Numbered from the stretch's first letter, positions 30,819-38,550 are shown. The stretch: DNA of 64,000 nt from Streptomyces sp. NBC_00878 (GCF_026341515.1 NZ_JAPEOK010000004.1:31015-95014); one strand, 5' to 3'. Numbers and translations are program-made. Notes: generated by a model not told the origin, from the letters alone.

Positions 30819-31557
30819 GGTCGGGGTGCTCCTTCGCGGTGTCGGTGGCGCGCTGGGCGAGGCCTTCGGCGATGTCGTCGCGGGACAGGGGCTGGGTGTC
30901 GGTGGTGCTGTTGTCGGAGTGGGTGAGTTCGTCTCCGAGGGCGCGGGGGCGCTGGTTGGGCAGGGGGACGGGAATGGTTTGGGTGATGTCTTCGCCGAGG
31001 AGGTCGGGGCGGGCCCAGGTGGGGGTGTGGAGGATGCCCAGGCCGGCGAGTTCTTTCTTGGTGAGGGGCTCGATGGTGGTGAGGTCGGCGTGGAGTTGTT
31101 CGCAGCGGGCGGCTTCGACGCGTGCCGCGGTTGCGGTGGAGGGGCTGGTGAGTTTGAAGGCGTGGGTGGCGCCCATGGCGCAGGTGCCCTGCCAGGTGAG
31201 GGTTCGGGTGGTGTGGTCGTAGTGGAGGAGGGTGCCGTCGGTGAGGGGGCGGGTGGCGGTGTTGTTGCGGTGGTCGCGCCAGTCGCGGATGCGGTGGATG
31301 GGGATTCCGGCGAGGCGTGCGTGGTGGGTGGCGTAGATCTGGGCGTCGGTGACGAAGTCGCGGGTGCGGCGGTCGGTTTGGGGCTGGGTGGGGAGGGCTT
31401 TGACCAGGGACAGGCTGGGCGGCGTGGTCTTCTTCGCGGCGGGCTTACGGGGTGTGCGGGTGGCGGGTTTTTTGGCGGGCGGCTTCTTCGCGGCCGTCTT
31501 GGCCGGGGCCTTCGCCGGGGTGGTGGTGGCCGCTGCTTTGCGTGTTGTGGTGGTCAT
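30811..31557 (-). CDS. Histone-H1-like Lys/Ala/Pro-tail protein, 248 aa
   Basis: Residues 1-50 are almost only Lys, Ala, Pro and Thr in AAKK/PAKK-type repeats (KTAAKKPPAKKPATRTPRKP), as in histone H1 C-termini and nucleoid proteins of high-GC actinobacteria. The remaining part is a separate soluble domain with His pairs (YATHHARLAGIPIHRIRDWR, LLHYDHTTRTLTWQGTCAMG). The tail should bind DNA non-specifically. The start lies inside the overlapping 76-aa frame. ATG 31557 follows GGAGAAC. Confidence 0.65.
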   Translation of the reverse strand: MTTTTRKAAATTTPAKAPAKTAAKKPPAKKPATRTPRKPAAKKTTPPSLSLVKALPTQPQTDRRTRDFVTDAQIYATHHARLAGIPIHRIRDWRDHRNNTATRPLTDGTLLHYDHTTRTLTWQGTCAMGATHAFKLTSPSTATAARVEAARCEQLHADLTTIEPLTKKELAGLGILHTPTWARPDLLGEDITQTIPVPLPNQRPRALGDELTHSDNSTTDTQPLSRDDIAEGLAQRATDTAKEHPDHA

Positions 31558-31675
31558 GGCCGTTCTCCGTCCTGCGGGTGTGCTGTGGCTGGGTGGTGCT
31601 CCGGTGTTGGTGTCGGGTGATGAGGTATGCGAAGGCGGTGAGGACGGCGGCGGCTATGCCGTCCGGCCAGGTCAC
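31445..31675 (-). CDS. Possible small membrane protein overlapping the next gene, 76 aa
   Basis: GTG 31675 overlaps the stop of the metalloprotease gene (GTGA), and a hydrophobic helix follows at once (DGIAAAVLTAFAYLITRH). The frame then runs 113 nt into the following gene in another frame, where its sequence becomes His/Gly-rich and may have no selected meaning. The coupling and helix argue it is real. A short single-helix protein cut by an undetected frameshift is possible. Confidence 0.4.
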   Translation of the reverse strand: MTWPDGIAAAVLTAFAYLITRHQHRSTTQPQHTRRTENGHDHHNTQSSGHHHPGEGPGQDGREEAARQKTRHPHTP

Positions 31676-32361
31676 CGCTCCCCCACCGCCAAGGCGTTGG
31701 CCACGGTGAGCTTGGTGGCGTTGGCGCGGAGGTTCTTCAGCCCGTTGGCGTCCTGCGGGGTGTACTGCGCCGCGTAGGTGAGGCTGGTGTAGCCGCCCCA
31801 GACTTCGCCGCGCATGAGCGGCGGGGGGCTGTTGGTCCAGGTGGTGGGGTGGGTGAGGCCGACGGAGTGCCCGAGTTCGTGGCTGATGACCTTGCGCCGG
31901 TAGATCTCGTTGGAGCCGGACAGCGTGTTGGTCTTCCAGCTGGTGGCGGCGAAGGTGGCGCGGGAGCCGTCGGCGGCACCGGTGGCGGTATGGCACTGGC
32001 TTGCGCCGGATCGGGTGACCGTGGAGGTGAGGCGCATGATGATGACGCGTCTGGTCGGGCAGGTGGTGGCGCCTTTGGTGATGGTGGTGGTGACGTAGAA
32101 GTTGACGCCGGTGTGCCGCTTCAGGTCGTAGGCGGTGCGCTTGGCGTGCTCGGTGAGCGCGGTACGGGACGCGCTGTCGTAGAAGACGATGGTCCAGGAG
32201 CTGCTGCTCAGGTACTTCATGCCGTTGCCGGTGGCGATCTTCCATCCGGTGCCGGAGTAGACGGGCCCGGTCGCGCCGTGCGCGTCGGACGGGGCCGCGA
32301 CGACTGCGCCGACGGCGAGGGTGGCGGTGAACGCCAGGCTGGAGATGGTGCGGGTTCTCAT
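31672..32361 (-). CDS. Secreted zinc metalloprotease (metzincin-like), 229 aa
   Basis: Residues 1-29 are a signal peptide (RTRTISSLAFTATLAVGAVV, then AAPSDAHG). The zinc motif HELGHSVGLTH occupies residues 161-171, giving three His ligands and the catalytic Glu. It is preceded by strands typical of the domain (WTIVFYDSASR, VNFYVTTTITKG) and two possible disulfide Cys at 101 and 123. Length fits a small snapalysin-like secreted protease. ATG 32361 overlaps the upstream stop. A secreted protease amid replication genes is unusual. It might act outside the host cell or on the envelope. Confidence 0.8.
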   Translation of the reverse strand: MRTRTISSLAFTATLAVGAVVAAPSDAHGATGPVYSGTGWKIATGNGMKYLSSSSWTIVFYDSASRTALTEHAKRTAYDLKRHTGVNFYVTTTITKGATTCPTRRVIIMRLTSTVTRSGASQCHTATGAADGSRATFAATSWKTNTLSGSNEIYRRKVISHELGHSVGLTHPTTWTNSPPPLMRGEVWGGYTSLTYAAQYTPQDANGLKNLRANATKLTVANALAVGER

Positions 32362-32657
32362 CCGGGCTCCCCGGTGGTGGTGGACAGGTCGTTCAGCTGC
32401 TTCTTCAGGGCCTCGTTCTCGGCGCGGAGCTGGTCGTTGTCGGCGAGGAGCGTGGGGAAGGCGTCGCGGGCCACGCACATCCACAGGGCGATCGCTCCGG
32501 CCCAGTGCGGGAGGGTGGCGAGGAGCTGCCCGGACGCCTTGTGGGTGACGGTGTAGTGGTCGCCGTCGGGGGATTCGATGGGCTGCTGGACCCACGGTCC
32601 GGTGAGCCATTCGCCGAGGTCGTAGGTGCGTGCCTCGTAGTCGAGGTTCTTGTCCAT
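32358..32657 (-). CDS. Unknown protein with C-terminal coiled coil, 99 aa
   Basis: ATG 32657 overlaps the upstream stop. The first half is strand-like (DLGEWLTGPWVQQPIESPDG, DHYTVTHKASGQLLATL), and the end is a heptad helix (LLADNDQLRAENEALKKQLN). The central part (HWAGAIALWMCVARDAF) is hydrophobic and may pack against the helix. No family recognised. It precedes the protease gene in the operon. Confidence 0.6.
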   Translation of the reverse strand: MDKNLDYEARTYDLGEWLTGPWVQQPIESPDGDHYTVTHKASGQLLATLPHWAGAIALWMCVARDAFPTLLADNDQLRAENEALKKQLNDLSTTTGEPG

Positions 32658-32899
32658 CAGGCCACCCCCAGGCGGCCGGAGATGAGCTCCTGCTCGCGCT
32701 GCACGCCCTTCACGTAGGCGCTGTAGCCCTGCGCGTAGGGCAGGTTCGGGTGCAGGTCGGTGATGTATTCGGCCCGGACGTTCAGTTCTTGCAGGGTGAG
32801 CAGACCGTGGTCGTCGTAGGCGTCGGCGCGTCCGGCGAACCGGTCCAGGTCTTCGGCGGAGAAGCCACCGGTGGCCGGGGCGATGGTCATGGTCGTCAT
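32657..32899 (-). CDS. Small acidic protein, 80 aa
   Basis: ATG 32899 follows a weak ribosome site. The protein is acidic and helical (FSAEDLDRFAGRADAYDD, LLTLQELNVRAEYITDL) and ends in a helix (YVKGVQREQELISGRLGV). Its TGA overlaps the next ATG. Unknown function. Confidence 0.6.
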   Translation of the reverse strand: MTTMTIAPATGGFSAEDLDRFAGRADAYDDHGLLTLQELNVRAEYITDLHPNLPYAQGYSAYVKGVQREQELISGRLGVA

Positions 32900-32917
32900 G
32901 GGAGGGGTCCGTTCTGG

Positions 32918-33349
32918 TCAGGCAGCGGGGCGCTGGTGGGGGAAGCCGTTGATGGCGGCCTGGTCGGCGGCGCGGATGAGGCGGCCGACGATCTCGTTCA
33001 GGGACGGCGGGGTCTTCTGGCCGATGCCGGGGGCGGCGGTCCAGTTGAAGACGTGCTCGATGACGTCGGGCCGGCCGTCGGTGTCGGGGACCTCGTAGTC
33101 GGTGATGGACGCCGACAGGGCGCGGAGTGCGCGCATGGTGGGCTCGCTGGCCTCGATGAGGTCCATGGAGGTCTTCTGGTCGGTGAAGAACACCGCGGGG
33201 GCGGGCCGGTCTTCGGCGACGACGTACGCGAGGGCGCAGATGTCGAAGCGGTCGGTCACGCCGTGCTCGGCGAACTGCTCGCCGGTGTGTAGGCCGTTGC
33301 ATGTGATGAAGGTGGCCATCTTGCGGAGGATGCGGTGAGTGCTGAGCAT
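32918..33349 (-). CDS. Unknown protein, 143 aa
   Basis: ATG 33349 follows GGGGAGACC. A strand and helix pattern (ATFITCNGLHTGEQFAEHGV) leads to a centre with FDICALAYVVAEDRP and APAVFFTDQKTSMDLIEASE, then a C-terminal helix (LNEIVGRLIRAADQAAING). No domain assigned. It is in the operon that starts at regulon promoter copy 4. Confidence 0.6.
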   Translation of the reverse strand: MLSTHRILRKMATFITCNGLHTGEQFAEHGVTDRFDICALAYVVAEDRPAPAVFFTDQKTSMDLIEASEPTMRALRALSASITDYEVPDTDGRPDVIEHVFNWTAAPGIGQKTPPSLNEIVGRLIRAADQAAINGFPHQRPAA

Positions 33350-33424
33350 CGGGTCTCCCCTGGTGGTTGTTCCGCCCGGCCGCGCAGTGTGGGCGTCATG
33401 CGCGGCCGGGCAGGTCTGTGGCGG

Positions 33425-33625
33425 TCAGCTGACGTAGCAGCCGCAGGGGCCGCCCGGCTGGCAGCAGTGGAAGAGTTCGCGCTTCGCCTGCCAGTCCATG
33501 GGCTGCTCGCCCTCCTTCTGGCGCTGACCGCACCGGCAGTAACTCCGGTTCAGCCACGGGTTGAAGGTGACGAACGGATGCTGTTGGCCGTCGCACCACT
33601 GTTGCGTCGAGGGCAGCGCGGACAT
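33425..33625 (-). CDS. Small Cys-rich protein, 66 aa
   Basis: ATG 33625 follows GAGGAGAAC. The protein contains Cys at spaced sites (QQWCDGQQH, YCRCGQRQ, FHCCQPGGPCGCYV), with enough ligands for one or two zinc ions. The C-terminal GPCGCY pattern recurs in actinophage short zinc proteins. Function unknown. Confidence 0.6.
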   Translation of the reverse strand: MSALPSTQQWCDGQQHPFVTFNPWLNRSYCRCGQRQKEGEQPMDWQAKRELFHCCQPGGPCGCYVS

Positions 33626-33635
33626 CTGGTTCTCC

Positions 33636-33968
33636 TCAGGCGGTTTCGCGGTGGCGGTCGGCGCAGGTGGGGCACTGGTGGCGTCCGAGGTTGTAGCCGT
33701 CGGCTTCGATGCAGTGCGCGTCCGGGTCGTTGGGGTCGAAGACGACCGGGCAGCAGCAGGAGCAGGCGCACTTGCGGATGTGGCCGCCGTAGGGGATGCG
33801 TAGGCCGACCAGTGCGGCGGCGGCCAGCATGAGGGCCAGGTATTCGCCGTCGTGCGGGTTGTCGTCGGCACGCTCCATGACCTCGTCGAAGAGGTCCTGG
33901 TCGGCGAGGGTCAAGTGGTTGTAGTCGACCGTGGTGGGGCGTGTTTGGGCAGCAGTCATCACGGCCAT
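33636..33968 (-). CDS. Unknown zinc-binding protein, 110 aa
   Basis: ATG 33968 has a GGAG site and is the first gene after regulon promoter copy 4. The N-terminal half is a helical unit (NHLTLADQDLFDEVMERADD, LALMLAAAALVGLRIPYGG). The C-terminus is a cysteine-dense domain (IRKCACSCCCPVVFDPNDP, HCIEADGYNLGRHQCPTC) with seven Cys and two His, surely metal-binding. No named family. Confidence 0.65.
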   Translation of the reverse strand: MAVMTAAQTRPTTVDYNHLTLADQDLFDEVMERADDNPHDGEYLALMLAAAALVGLRIPYGGHIRKCACSCCCPVVFDPNDPDAHCIEADGYNLGRHQCPTCADRHRETA

Positions 33969-34037
33969 GGGTGCTCCTGGGGTTCAACTCACGTTGGCAG
34001 GCCCGGTTTTTGGGGTCCTGTCGTTGTCGGCATGACC

Positions 34038-34070
34038 AACGTACCCGTTACAGCATGGCATTGCAATGCC
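34038..34070 (-). promoter_or_regulatory. Regulon promoter/operator, copy 4
   Basis: On the minus strand the palindrome GGCATTGCAATGCC (34057-34070) contains TTGCAA (34061-34066). A 17-bp spacer leads to TACGTT (34043-34038). It drives the leftward operon from 33968. Confidence 0.85.
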
Positions 34071-34086
34071 TGTGACGTGTGGGCAT

Positions 34087-34122
34087 GAAAGAAGCCCTGC
34101 CCGGGATCTGGGGGCAGGGCTT
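34087..34122 (-). terminator. Hairpin terminator with T-rich end
   Basis: AAGCCCTGCCC (34092-34102) pairs perfectly with 34112-34122. Leftward it is followed by TTCTTTC, so it can end the transcript of the 34146 gene just before regulon promoter copy 4. Confidence 0.75.
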
Positions 34123-34145
34123 ATCTGGTGGGGGCGTACGGCGGG

Positions 34146-34382
34146 TTACGGTCCCGCCTTCTCATCCACCATGGCGGCGTGGACCTCGAGCAGGTCACTC
34201 CAGGACGCGTAGTCCGCGCGGCCGACTCGCTTCACCGGCTTGCCGGCGCGTACGGCCCTGCGCCTGAGGACTTTCACGGAGGCCTCGTGTCCGGTGTCCC
34301 GGAACAGTTCGGATGCCTCCTGGAGGGAGACCATGTCCGATGCGGGACCGTAGGGGGCGGTGCTGAGGGTGGTGATGGCCAC
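34146..34382 (-). CDS. HTH/excisionase-like protein, 78 aa
   Basis: The GTG at 34382 has GGGAGG 5 nt upstream. Residues about 17-60 match a MerR/excisionase-type helix-turn-helix (MVSLQEASELFRDTGHEASV, then KVLRRRAVRAGKPVKRVGRA), closing with DYASWSDLLEVHAAM. Proteins of this size are recombination directionality factors or small repressors. The nearest recombinase is 20 kb away, so regulation is as likely as excision. It is followed by a terminator. Confidence 0.65.
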   Translation of the reverse strand: MAITTLSTAPYGPASDMVSLQEASELFRDTGHEASVKVLRRRAVRAGKPVKRVGRADYASWSDLLEVHAAMVDEKAGP

Positions 34383-34505
34383 GACGGCCTCCCATGATCG
34401 ACGGACGAGTTCGCAGCTCCTCGCCGATGACGGGTGGACTGAAGTTGATGCGGTTGTGGTGAAGGGTGTTCGGCTGGGTCGAAGGCTAGACCCGTGTACC
34501 CCGGA

Positions 34506-35066
34506 TCAGGTTGCGCTCACACGGCCATGATTTTCGCGGGCCGCGATGTGTTCGTAGGCGAGGCGCGCCAGCGTCCAGGTGTTCGACATGCCGTCGTCGG
34601 CCACGCATTTCATGTTGGTGCACAGGGCGCGGCGGCGGGCGGGCGCCCAGCGCAGGCCGAACGTGCGGCAGGCGGGGCAGCGGTGCGGGGGGATCACCTT
34701 GAAGTCGCGCATGGCGATGGCGTGTTCGAGGGTCTGCCGGTAGATGATCGTGTCGCGGCGCTGGCGCTGGGCGGGGGCTGCGGTGCGGGTGTTGTCCAGG
34801 TACCAGGTGTAGACGGCTTCGACGCGGCCGGGCAGCGGGGTGGGGGCCGGGTTGACGGCGAGGACGTCGGCGGTGACTTCGGTGACGCAGGCCCGGATGT
34901 GGTCGGCGACGTCGGCGTTGTAGGGGAGGCCGGGCGCGGTGGGGGTGGGGCGGGGTTCGGAGCTGATGTAGGAGTGCCCCTGGGGGCCGGTGACGGGCGG
35001 GGTGTGCCGGAAGTGGTTGTTCAGGAGGCGCAGGCTGTTTGCTGCGGTGTCGTCTCCGATGCCCAT
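34506..35066 (-). CDS. Unknown protein with C-terminal zinc ribbon, 186 aa
   Basis: ATG 35066. The N-terminal half has short helices (TAANSLRLLNNHFRH, YNADVADHIRACVTEVTADV). The C-terminal part carries a zinc-ribbon pattern (RCPACRTFGLRW, then CTNMKCVADDGM) followed by a helix (LARLAYEHIAARE). The style suggests a nucleic-acid-binding adaptor. No family recognised. The 231-bp gap upstream (35067-35297) shows no clear promoter or other gene. Confidence 0.6.
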   Translation of the reverse strand: MGIGDDTAANSLRLLNNHFRHTPPVTGPQGHSYISSEPRPTPTAPGLPYNADVADHIRACVTEVTADVLAVNPAPTPLPGRVEAVYTWYLDNTRTAAPAQRQRRDTIIYRQTLEHAIAMRDFKVIPPHRCPACRTFGLRWAPARRRALCTNMKCVADDGMSNTWTLARLAYEHIAARENHGRVSAT

Positions 35067-35297
35067 CAGGTCCCCGTCCCGTAGGCGGCCCGTGCGGGGC
35101 GCGTTCGGGGCAGTGGGGGAGTGCCGGGGCGCGCGCCGGGGGCCGGAAGTCTTACTCCGGGTGATTCCGGACGGCTTATTCTGGCACGCATGGGGCGTGG
35201 GGTGAACGGACTATCGCGGATGATCAACGTTGTGTTGGCAAATTAGGGCACCCTGACTAATGTTCAAACACAGAGAATCCCTGGCATATGCACCCAA

Positions 35298-35702
35298 TCA
35301 TTCGGCTGCCTGGACCAGGCCCGGCACAGCCATCGCCCCTTCCACGATCGCCGCCAGCTCCCCGTACTGCCCGCCGTCCACCACGCCTTGCGCGTGCGCA
35401 CCCGCAAGAAGGACCTTCACCATCTCCAGCGTCAGACCGAACGCGTCAGCAACCTTCGCGTCGGTCAGCGACAGGCGGTGCTCGTTGAACGTCTCCTCCA
35501 CACGCTCGGCCAGGGCGGCCAGCGTCTCCTGGGAAGGCGAGTGCGGCTCGGGCGCGTCGTCGACGCCCGCGGGGTCGCACATCCGCCTCCACCGCCCCTG
35601 AGAGTTGGCGCGCTTCCCGCGCGCGCTGATATCGATTACGGCCGCATCCCCCTGGCTGTTCACTGCTGTGGGCGGGGTGCGGGCCGGCTCTGCTGCGGAC
35701 AT
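35298..35702 (-). CDS. Unknown protein, possible HTH, 134 aa
   Basis: I chose ATG 35702 because GGAGGGG precedes it at about 10 nt; a GTG at 35825 would add 41 residues without a ribosome site. The N-terminal half is disordered (TPPTAVNSQGDAAVIDISAR). The C-terminal half is a helical unit (RVEETFNEHRLSLTDAKVAD, AFGLTLEMVKVLLAGAHAQG) that could be a helix-turn-helix. No family recognised. Confidence 0.55.
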   Translation of the reverse strand: MSAAEPARTPPTAVNSQGDAAVIDISARGKRANSQGRWRRMCDPAGVDDAPEPHSPSQETLAALAERVEETFNEHRLSLTDAKVADAFGLTLEMVKVLLAGAHAQGVVDGGQYGELAAIVEGAMAVPGLVQAAE

Positions 35703-36043
35703 GGGTCGCCGCCCCTCCGGCAGAAGATCTGGGAAGGTCTCGTACGCCCGGAACCTGGCCCGGGCCCCTTGCCCGTGACGCGGCTGCCAGTCCACGCCCC
35801 GGGAAGGCCACTGTGACACCACCACAGGGGGCGGGGTAACAGGCCGCGCATATTTGACCCATCCCTGACGCGTTGGCGTATACGCAGATGGCTGGTTCCG
35901 TTACTGGCGGCGATGAAACCGCCGGTCCGGGTGACCTGTGCCCAGATACCGGACACACCACGCGCGGGGTGTGAAAAGCCCCCGCCGGGTGTGGGGGAAC
36001 GTGTTTTGCCGACAACGCACCCAGCCCTGCGGGGGCCTCGAGA

Positions 36044-36095
36044 CCTCACGGGCGGACCCGTCAGATGACGGGATTGTAGCCGCGGACTTTGCCAC
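36044..36095 (+). repeat. 52-bp direct repeat, copy 1
   Basis: It matches 51789-51840 in the same orientation with 4 mismatches in 52. The core is a 34-bp identical stretch (36051-36084) containing the hairpin CCCGTCAGATGACGGG. Here it lies in non-coding DNA. Confidence 0.85.
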
Positions 36096-36402
36096 GCGGG
36101 GAGTAGGTTGCCCTCCTGGCCCGGCCCGCGGACGTGTGCGGGCCGGGTGCGGGTTGGCCGCCATGGCCGAGGGGAGGCCTGTGGGCTGCGAACCGTACAG
36201 GGTGCCTTGATCCTGTGCGGGCCAGCAGGTCCTCGGCCCCGGCCGGGCGGCCGGCCCGCCATGTGGGGGGTCAGCCCGGACCACCCAACCTGCCGATTTC
36301 CGTTCTGACGAGTGGTTTCACAGCACACTCACACGAACGGCTGACGATAAACCCCGACAACGTGGCGCAAAGCTGACCGGTTTTGACCAGTACAGACCAC
36401 GA

Positions 36403-36437
36403 CCCCGCTCCCCTGACCTGCACGCCGGGGAGCGGGG
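36403..36437 (-). terminator. Hairpin terminator after parB
   Basis: CCCCGCTCCCC (36403-36413) pairs perfectly with 36427-36437 around a 13-nt loop, 15 nt after the parB stop. Confidence 0.75.
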
Positions 36438-36451
36438 CCGCGTGCGGATGG

Positions 36452-37630
36452 TCAGTTGACGTCGGCCATGATCTGTTCCAGGACCTGGGCCATGGCGGCC
36501 GGGTCCTTCTCCTGAGCCTTCTCCAGCAGGACGCGGAGCATCAGGAAATACGGCTCGTCGCCCATCTTCACGGCCAGGTGCTGCGCGATGAACGTGCCAT
36601 CGTGGTACGGCAGCCGTGGCGGCGACACCACCGCTTCCGTGGCCGCTCCGGGCCGCGGTTCCGGCACGGGGGAGGGCGTCCGGTCCGGTTCCCGTTCGAC
36701 GGGCGCCTCCTGGACCGGCGGGGCAGCCGCGCCAGGAAGGCGCTCCTCCCGCTCGGGCTGGGAAGTCTGCTGGAGTTTTACGGCCGTAAAACTGGGCTCC
36801 CCCATCAGCGACCCGGGCCGCGTCTCCGCGGCGGCCGGCGGGGTCGCTCGAGCCGGTTCCAGAGCAGGCGCAGAAGCAGGCTCGGGCGGGGCCTGGCGGG
36901 CTACCTTGCGCGCCGCGGACCGGGCGGCGGACGCGGCAGCCCTCCGCTCCTGCTCTTCCCCCCACCACACAAGTTGATCCCGGGCCGCCCAGTGCTTGTC
37001 CTTCGTCAGCTTGCCGAGCTGGCGTGCCGCCTCGAGCGGCATCGTCTTCGCCCGCACCAGATCCTGAACGTCGCGGGCCAAGTGCGTAAGGAGGACCCGC
37101 TGGGTCACCCATCCGTCGACCCGCTCGAAGTGCTGGGCGACGGCCCGGTTGGAACCGAACTCGCGGACCAGCGCCTGGACGGCGTACGCCTCTTCGACGG
37201 GGTCGAAGTTCTGCCGGTCGACGTTCTCGGAGACCACCGCCTCCATGAACGTCTTGCGGTCGGCGGCGAAGTCGTCGTTGACGACACAGTCCAGGACGGG
37301 CAGGCCGACGGCGTTCGCGGCCCGGTAGCGGCGCTCACCGCTGACGAGGATGTAGTCGACGTCCTTGACCTGGTCGCGGTGGTCGGGCCACAGCTTCAGG
37401 TAGGCGTTCCGGCTGACGACCGGGCACGCCTGGTTCTGCCGGCGCTGCAGGCTCTTGCCGAAGTCGATGAGCGCGTCTTCGGTGCCGAAGTCGGTACGCG
37501 GGTTCACCAGGTTGGGGGAGAGCCGGGTGAGCGGTACCCGGTAGAGGCGGCCATCGGCCCGGGTGTCGGTGACCGGGACGTCCTCGTCGTCGCCGAAGAA
37601 GTCGTCGAAGTCGTTGCGGGCGGCCATCAT
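36452..37630 (-). CDS. parB: ParB partition protein, 392 aa
   Basis: Residues about 25-130 are the ParB N-terminal CTP-binding domain (LYRVPLTRLSPNLVNPRTDF, YILVSGERRYRAANAVGLPV, with the GERRYRA box). Residues about 135-215 form the DNA-binding helix-turn-helix region (NFDPVEEAYAVQALVREFGS, NRAVAQHFERVDGWVTQRVL). A long Pro/Ala/Glu-rich linker leads to a C-terminal helix (PYFLMLRVLLEKAQEKDPAA) that probably dimerises. It overlaps parA by 4 bp. One of three identical palindromes lies in its coding DNA at 36774. It should bind parS and pair with ParA to segregate the replicon. Confidence 0.9.
   Translation of the reverse strand: MMAARNDFDDFFGDDEDVPVTDTRADGRLYRVPLTRLSPNLVNPRTDFGTEDALIDFGKSLQRRQNQACPVVSRNAYLKLWPDHRDQVKDVDYILVSGERRYRAANAVGLPVLDCVVNDDFAADRKTFMEAVVSENVDRQNFDPVEEAYAVQALVREFGSNRAVAQHFERVDGWVTQRVLLTHLARDVQDLVRAKTMPLEAARQLGKLTKDKHWAARDQLVWWGEEQERRAAASAARSAARKVARQAPPEPASAPALEPARATPPAAAETRPGSLMGEPSFTAVKLQQTSQPEREERLPGAAAPPVQEAPVEREPDRTPSPVPEPRPGAATEAVVSPPRLPYHDGTFIAQHLAVKMGDEPYFLMLRVLLEKAQEKDPAAMAQVLEQIMADVN
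36774..36793. promoter_or_regulatory. Candidate parS site 1
   Basis: A 20-bp perfect palindrome around TTTTACGGCCGTAAAA inside parB. The same 16-bp core occurs at 38468-38491 and 38527-38550. The form GTTT..AC..GT..AAAC resembles chromosomal parS (GTTTCACGTGAAAC). Confidence 0.7.
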
Positions 37631-38364
37631 CGGTCTCCCGTCAGCTTCTGGCGGCGGAGCTGGTGTTCGAGGGCCAGGGACACGAAGTCCTGCTTGGCCT
37701 TGGTCGCGGTGTGGTTGGGCTCGTACTGCGTGCAGAACCGTCCGCTGGTGAGTCCGCGGGTGTGCGGCTTGTAGTGGCGGATGGTGGTGTTGTACATGTT
37801 CCAGCCGCGCCGTTTGACCATGCTCTGTGTCTTGTCGCGGTCGGCTTCGGTGTCGCGGGGGTCCCAGCCGACGAGGACGCCGTAGGGGATCTGGCGGGGC
37901 ATGAGGACGCGTTCGACGGTGGTTCTTGTGGGCCTGAAGACGGAGCCTTCGGCGGGGAGGGGGACGATGACGTCGTCGGCTACGTCGAGGACGGCCCGCA
38001 GGGAGTCGCCGACGGTGCCGTCACCGAGGGGGTCGATGGATTCGTCGTCCTCTTCCTCGTCGTTGAGGGGCATGAAGCCGGGGGTGTCGACGATGATGAT
38101 GTCGGCTTTGGCCCGGCGCAGCTTGCGGAGTTGGTCGACGTTGTTCTTGGCGTTGACGACGCGGAAGGGAACGGGGCGTCCGGCTTTGCGGACTTCCTCG
38201 GCGTGTTCGACGCTGGTGGCCTGGGGGTCTATCGAGACGACGGCGACGTTTCCGTTGGTCTCGGTGCCGCCGAGGATCTCGGCGTAGACCGCGGCGAGGT
38301 TGACGGTGATCAGGGACTTCCCGACTCCGCCTTTTCTGTTCAGGACAACGGTGATGAAGGGCAT
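37627..38364 (-). CDS. parA: ParA partition ATPase, 245 aa
   Basis: ATG 38364 follows GGAGAACC. The deviant Walker A motif is at residues 10-17 (RKGGVGKS), followed by NLAAVYAEILG, the switch VVSIDPQATSVEHAEEV and the Walker B-like IIIVDTPGFMPLNDEEEDDE. The C-terminus is helical (FCTQYEPNHTATKAKQDFVS). This is the size of type Ib ParA proteins, with no N-terminal HTH. It makes ATP-dependent nucleoid patterns that move ParB-bound sites. An acidic insert (EEEDDESID) after Walker B is unusual. parA and parB form one transcript. Confidence 0.9.
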   Translation of the reverse strand: MPFITVVLNRKGGVGKSLITVNLAAVYAEILGGTETNGNVAVVSIDPQATSVEHAEEVRKAGRPVPFRVVNAKNNVDQLRKLRRAKADIIIVDTPGFMPLNDEEEDDESIDPLGDGTVGDSLRAVLDVADDVIVPLPAEGSVFRPTRTTVERVLMPRQIPYGVLVGWDPRDTEADRDKTQSMVKRRGWNMYNTTIRHYKPHTRGLTSGRFCTQYEPNHTATKAKQDFVSLALEHQLRRQKLTGDR

Positions 38365-38467
38365 GCTGGTTCTCCGACTACTTCCCGAGGTTCCGGTACT
38401 TCGGATTGACGGGAGCATCCTGCCAGATGTGGCGGCGGGGTTCGGGGATGCGAGCCGGGTGGCGGCC

Positions 38468-38491
38468 CGTGTTTTACGGCCGTAAAACACG
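38468..38491. promoter_or_regulatory. Candidate parS site 2
   Basis: A 24-bp perfect palindrome with the core TTTTACGGCCGTAAAA, about 100 bp upstream of the parA start. Together with site 3 it forms a pair 59 bp apart in the parA promoter region, the usual place for a partition site. Confidence 0.75.
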
Positions 38492-38526
38492 GGAGGCGGT
38501 CGGCGGCTCGGCCGGACCGGGCGGGT

Positions 38527-38550
38527 GGAGTTTTACGGCCGTAAAACTCC
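38527..38550. promoter_or_regulatory. Candidate parS site 3
   Basis: A 24-bp perfect palindrome with the same core. The TAA stop codon of the small gene 38533-38661 lies inside it. Confidence 0.75.

Larger units (their letters stand above)
35703..36451. other. Gene-free region with repeat, hairpins and terminator
   Basis: No convincing gene lies here, on either strand. It contains repeat copy 1 at 36044-36095, a perfect 10-bp hairpin CCCGGCCCGC (36120-36129 with 36138-36147) and the parB terminator at 36403-36437. The nearest leftward promoter must lie upstream of 35702. The length and structure would suit a cis-acting site such as an origin or partition accessory, but I see no iterons. Confidence 0.5.

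Noticed and set aside
36051..36084. The 52-bp repeat as attL/attR of the serine recombinase
   Set aside because: Serine integrase attachment halves share only a short core, and neither copy is beside the recombinase gene. A 34-bp identical core does not fit.
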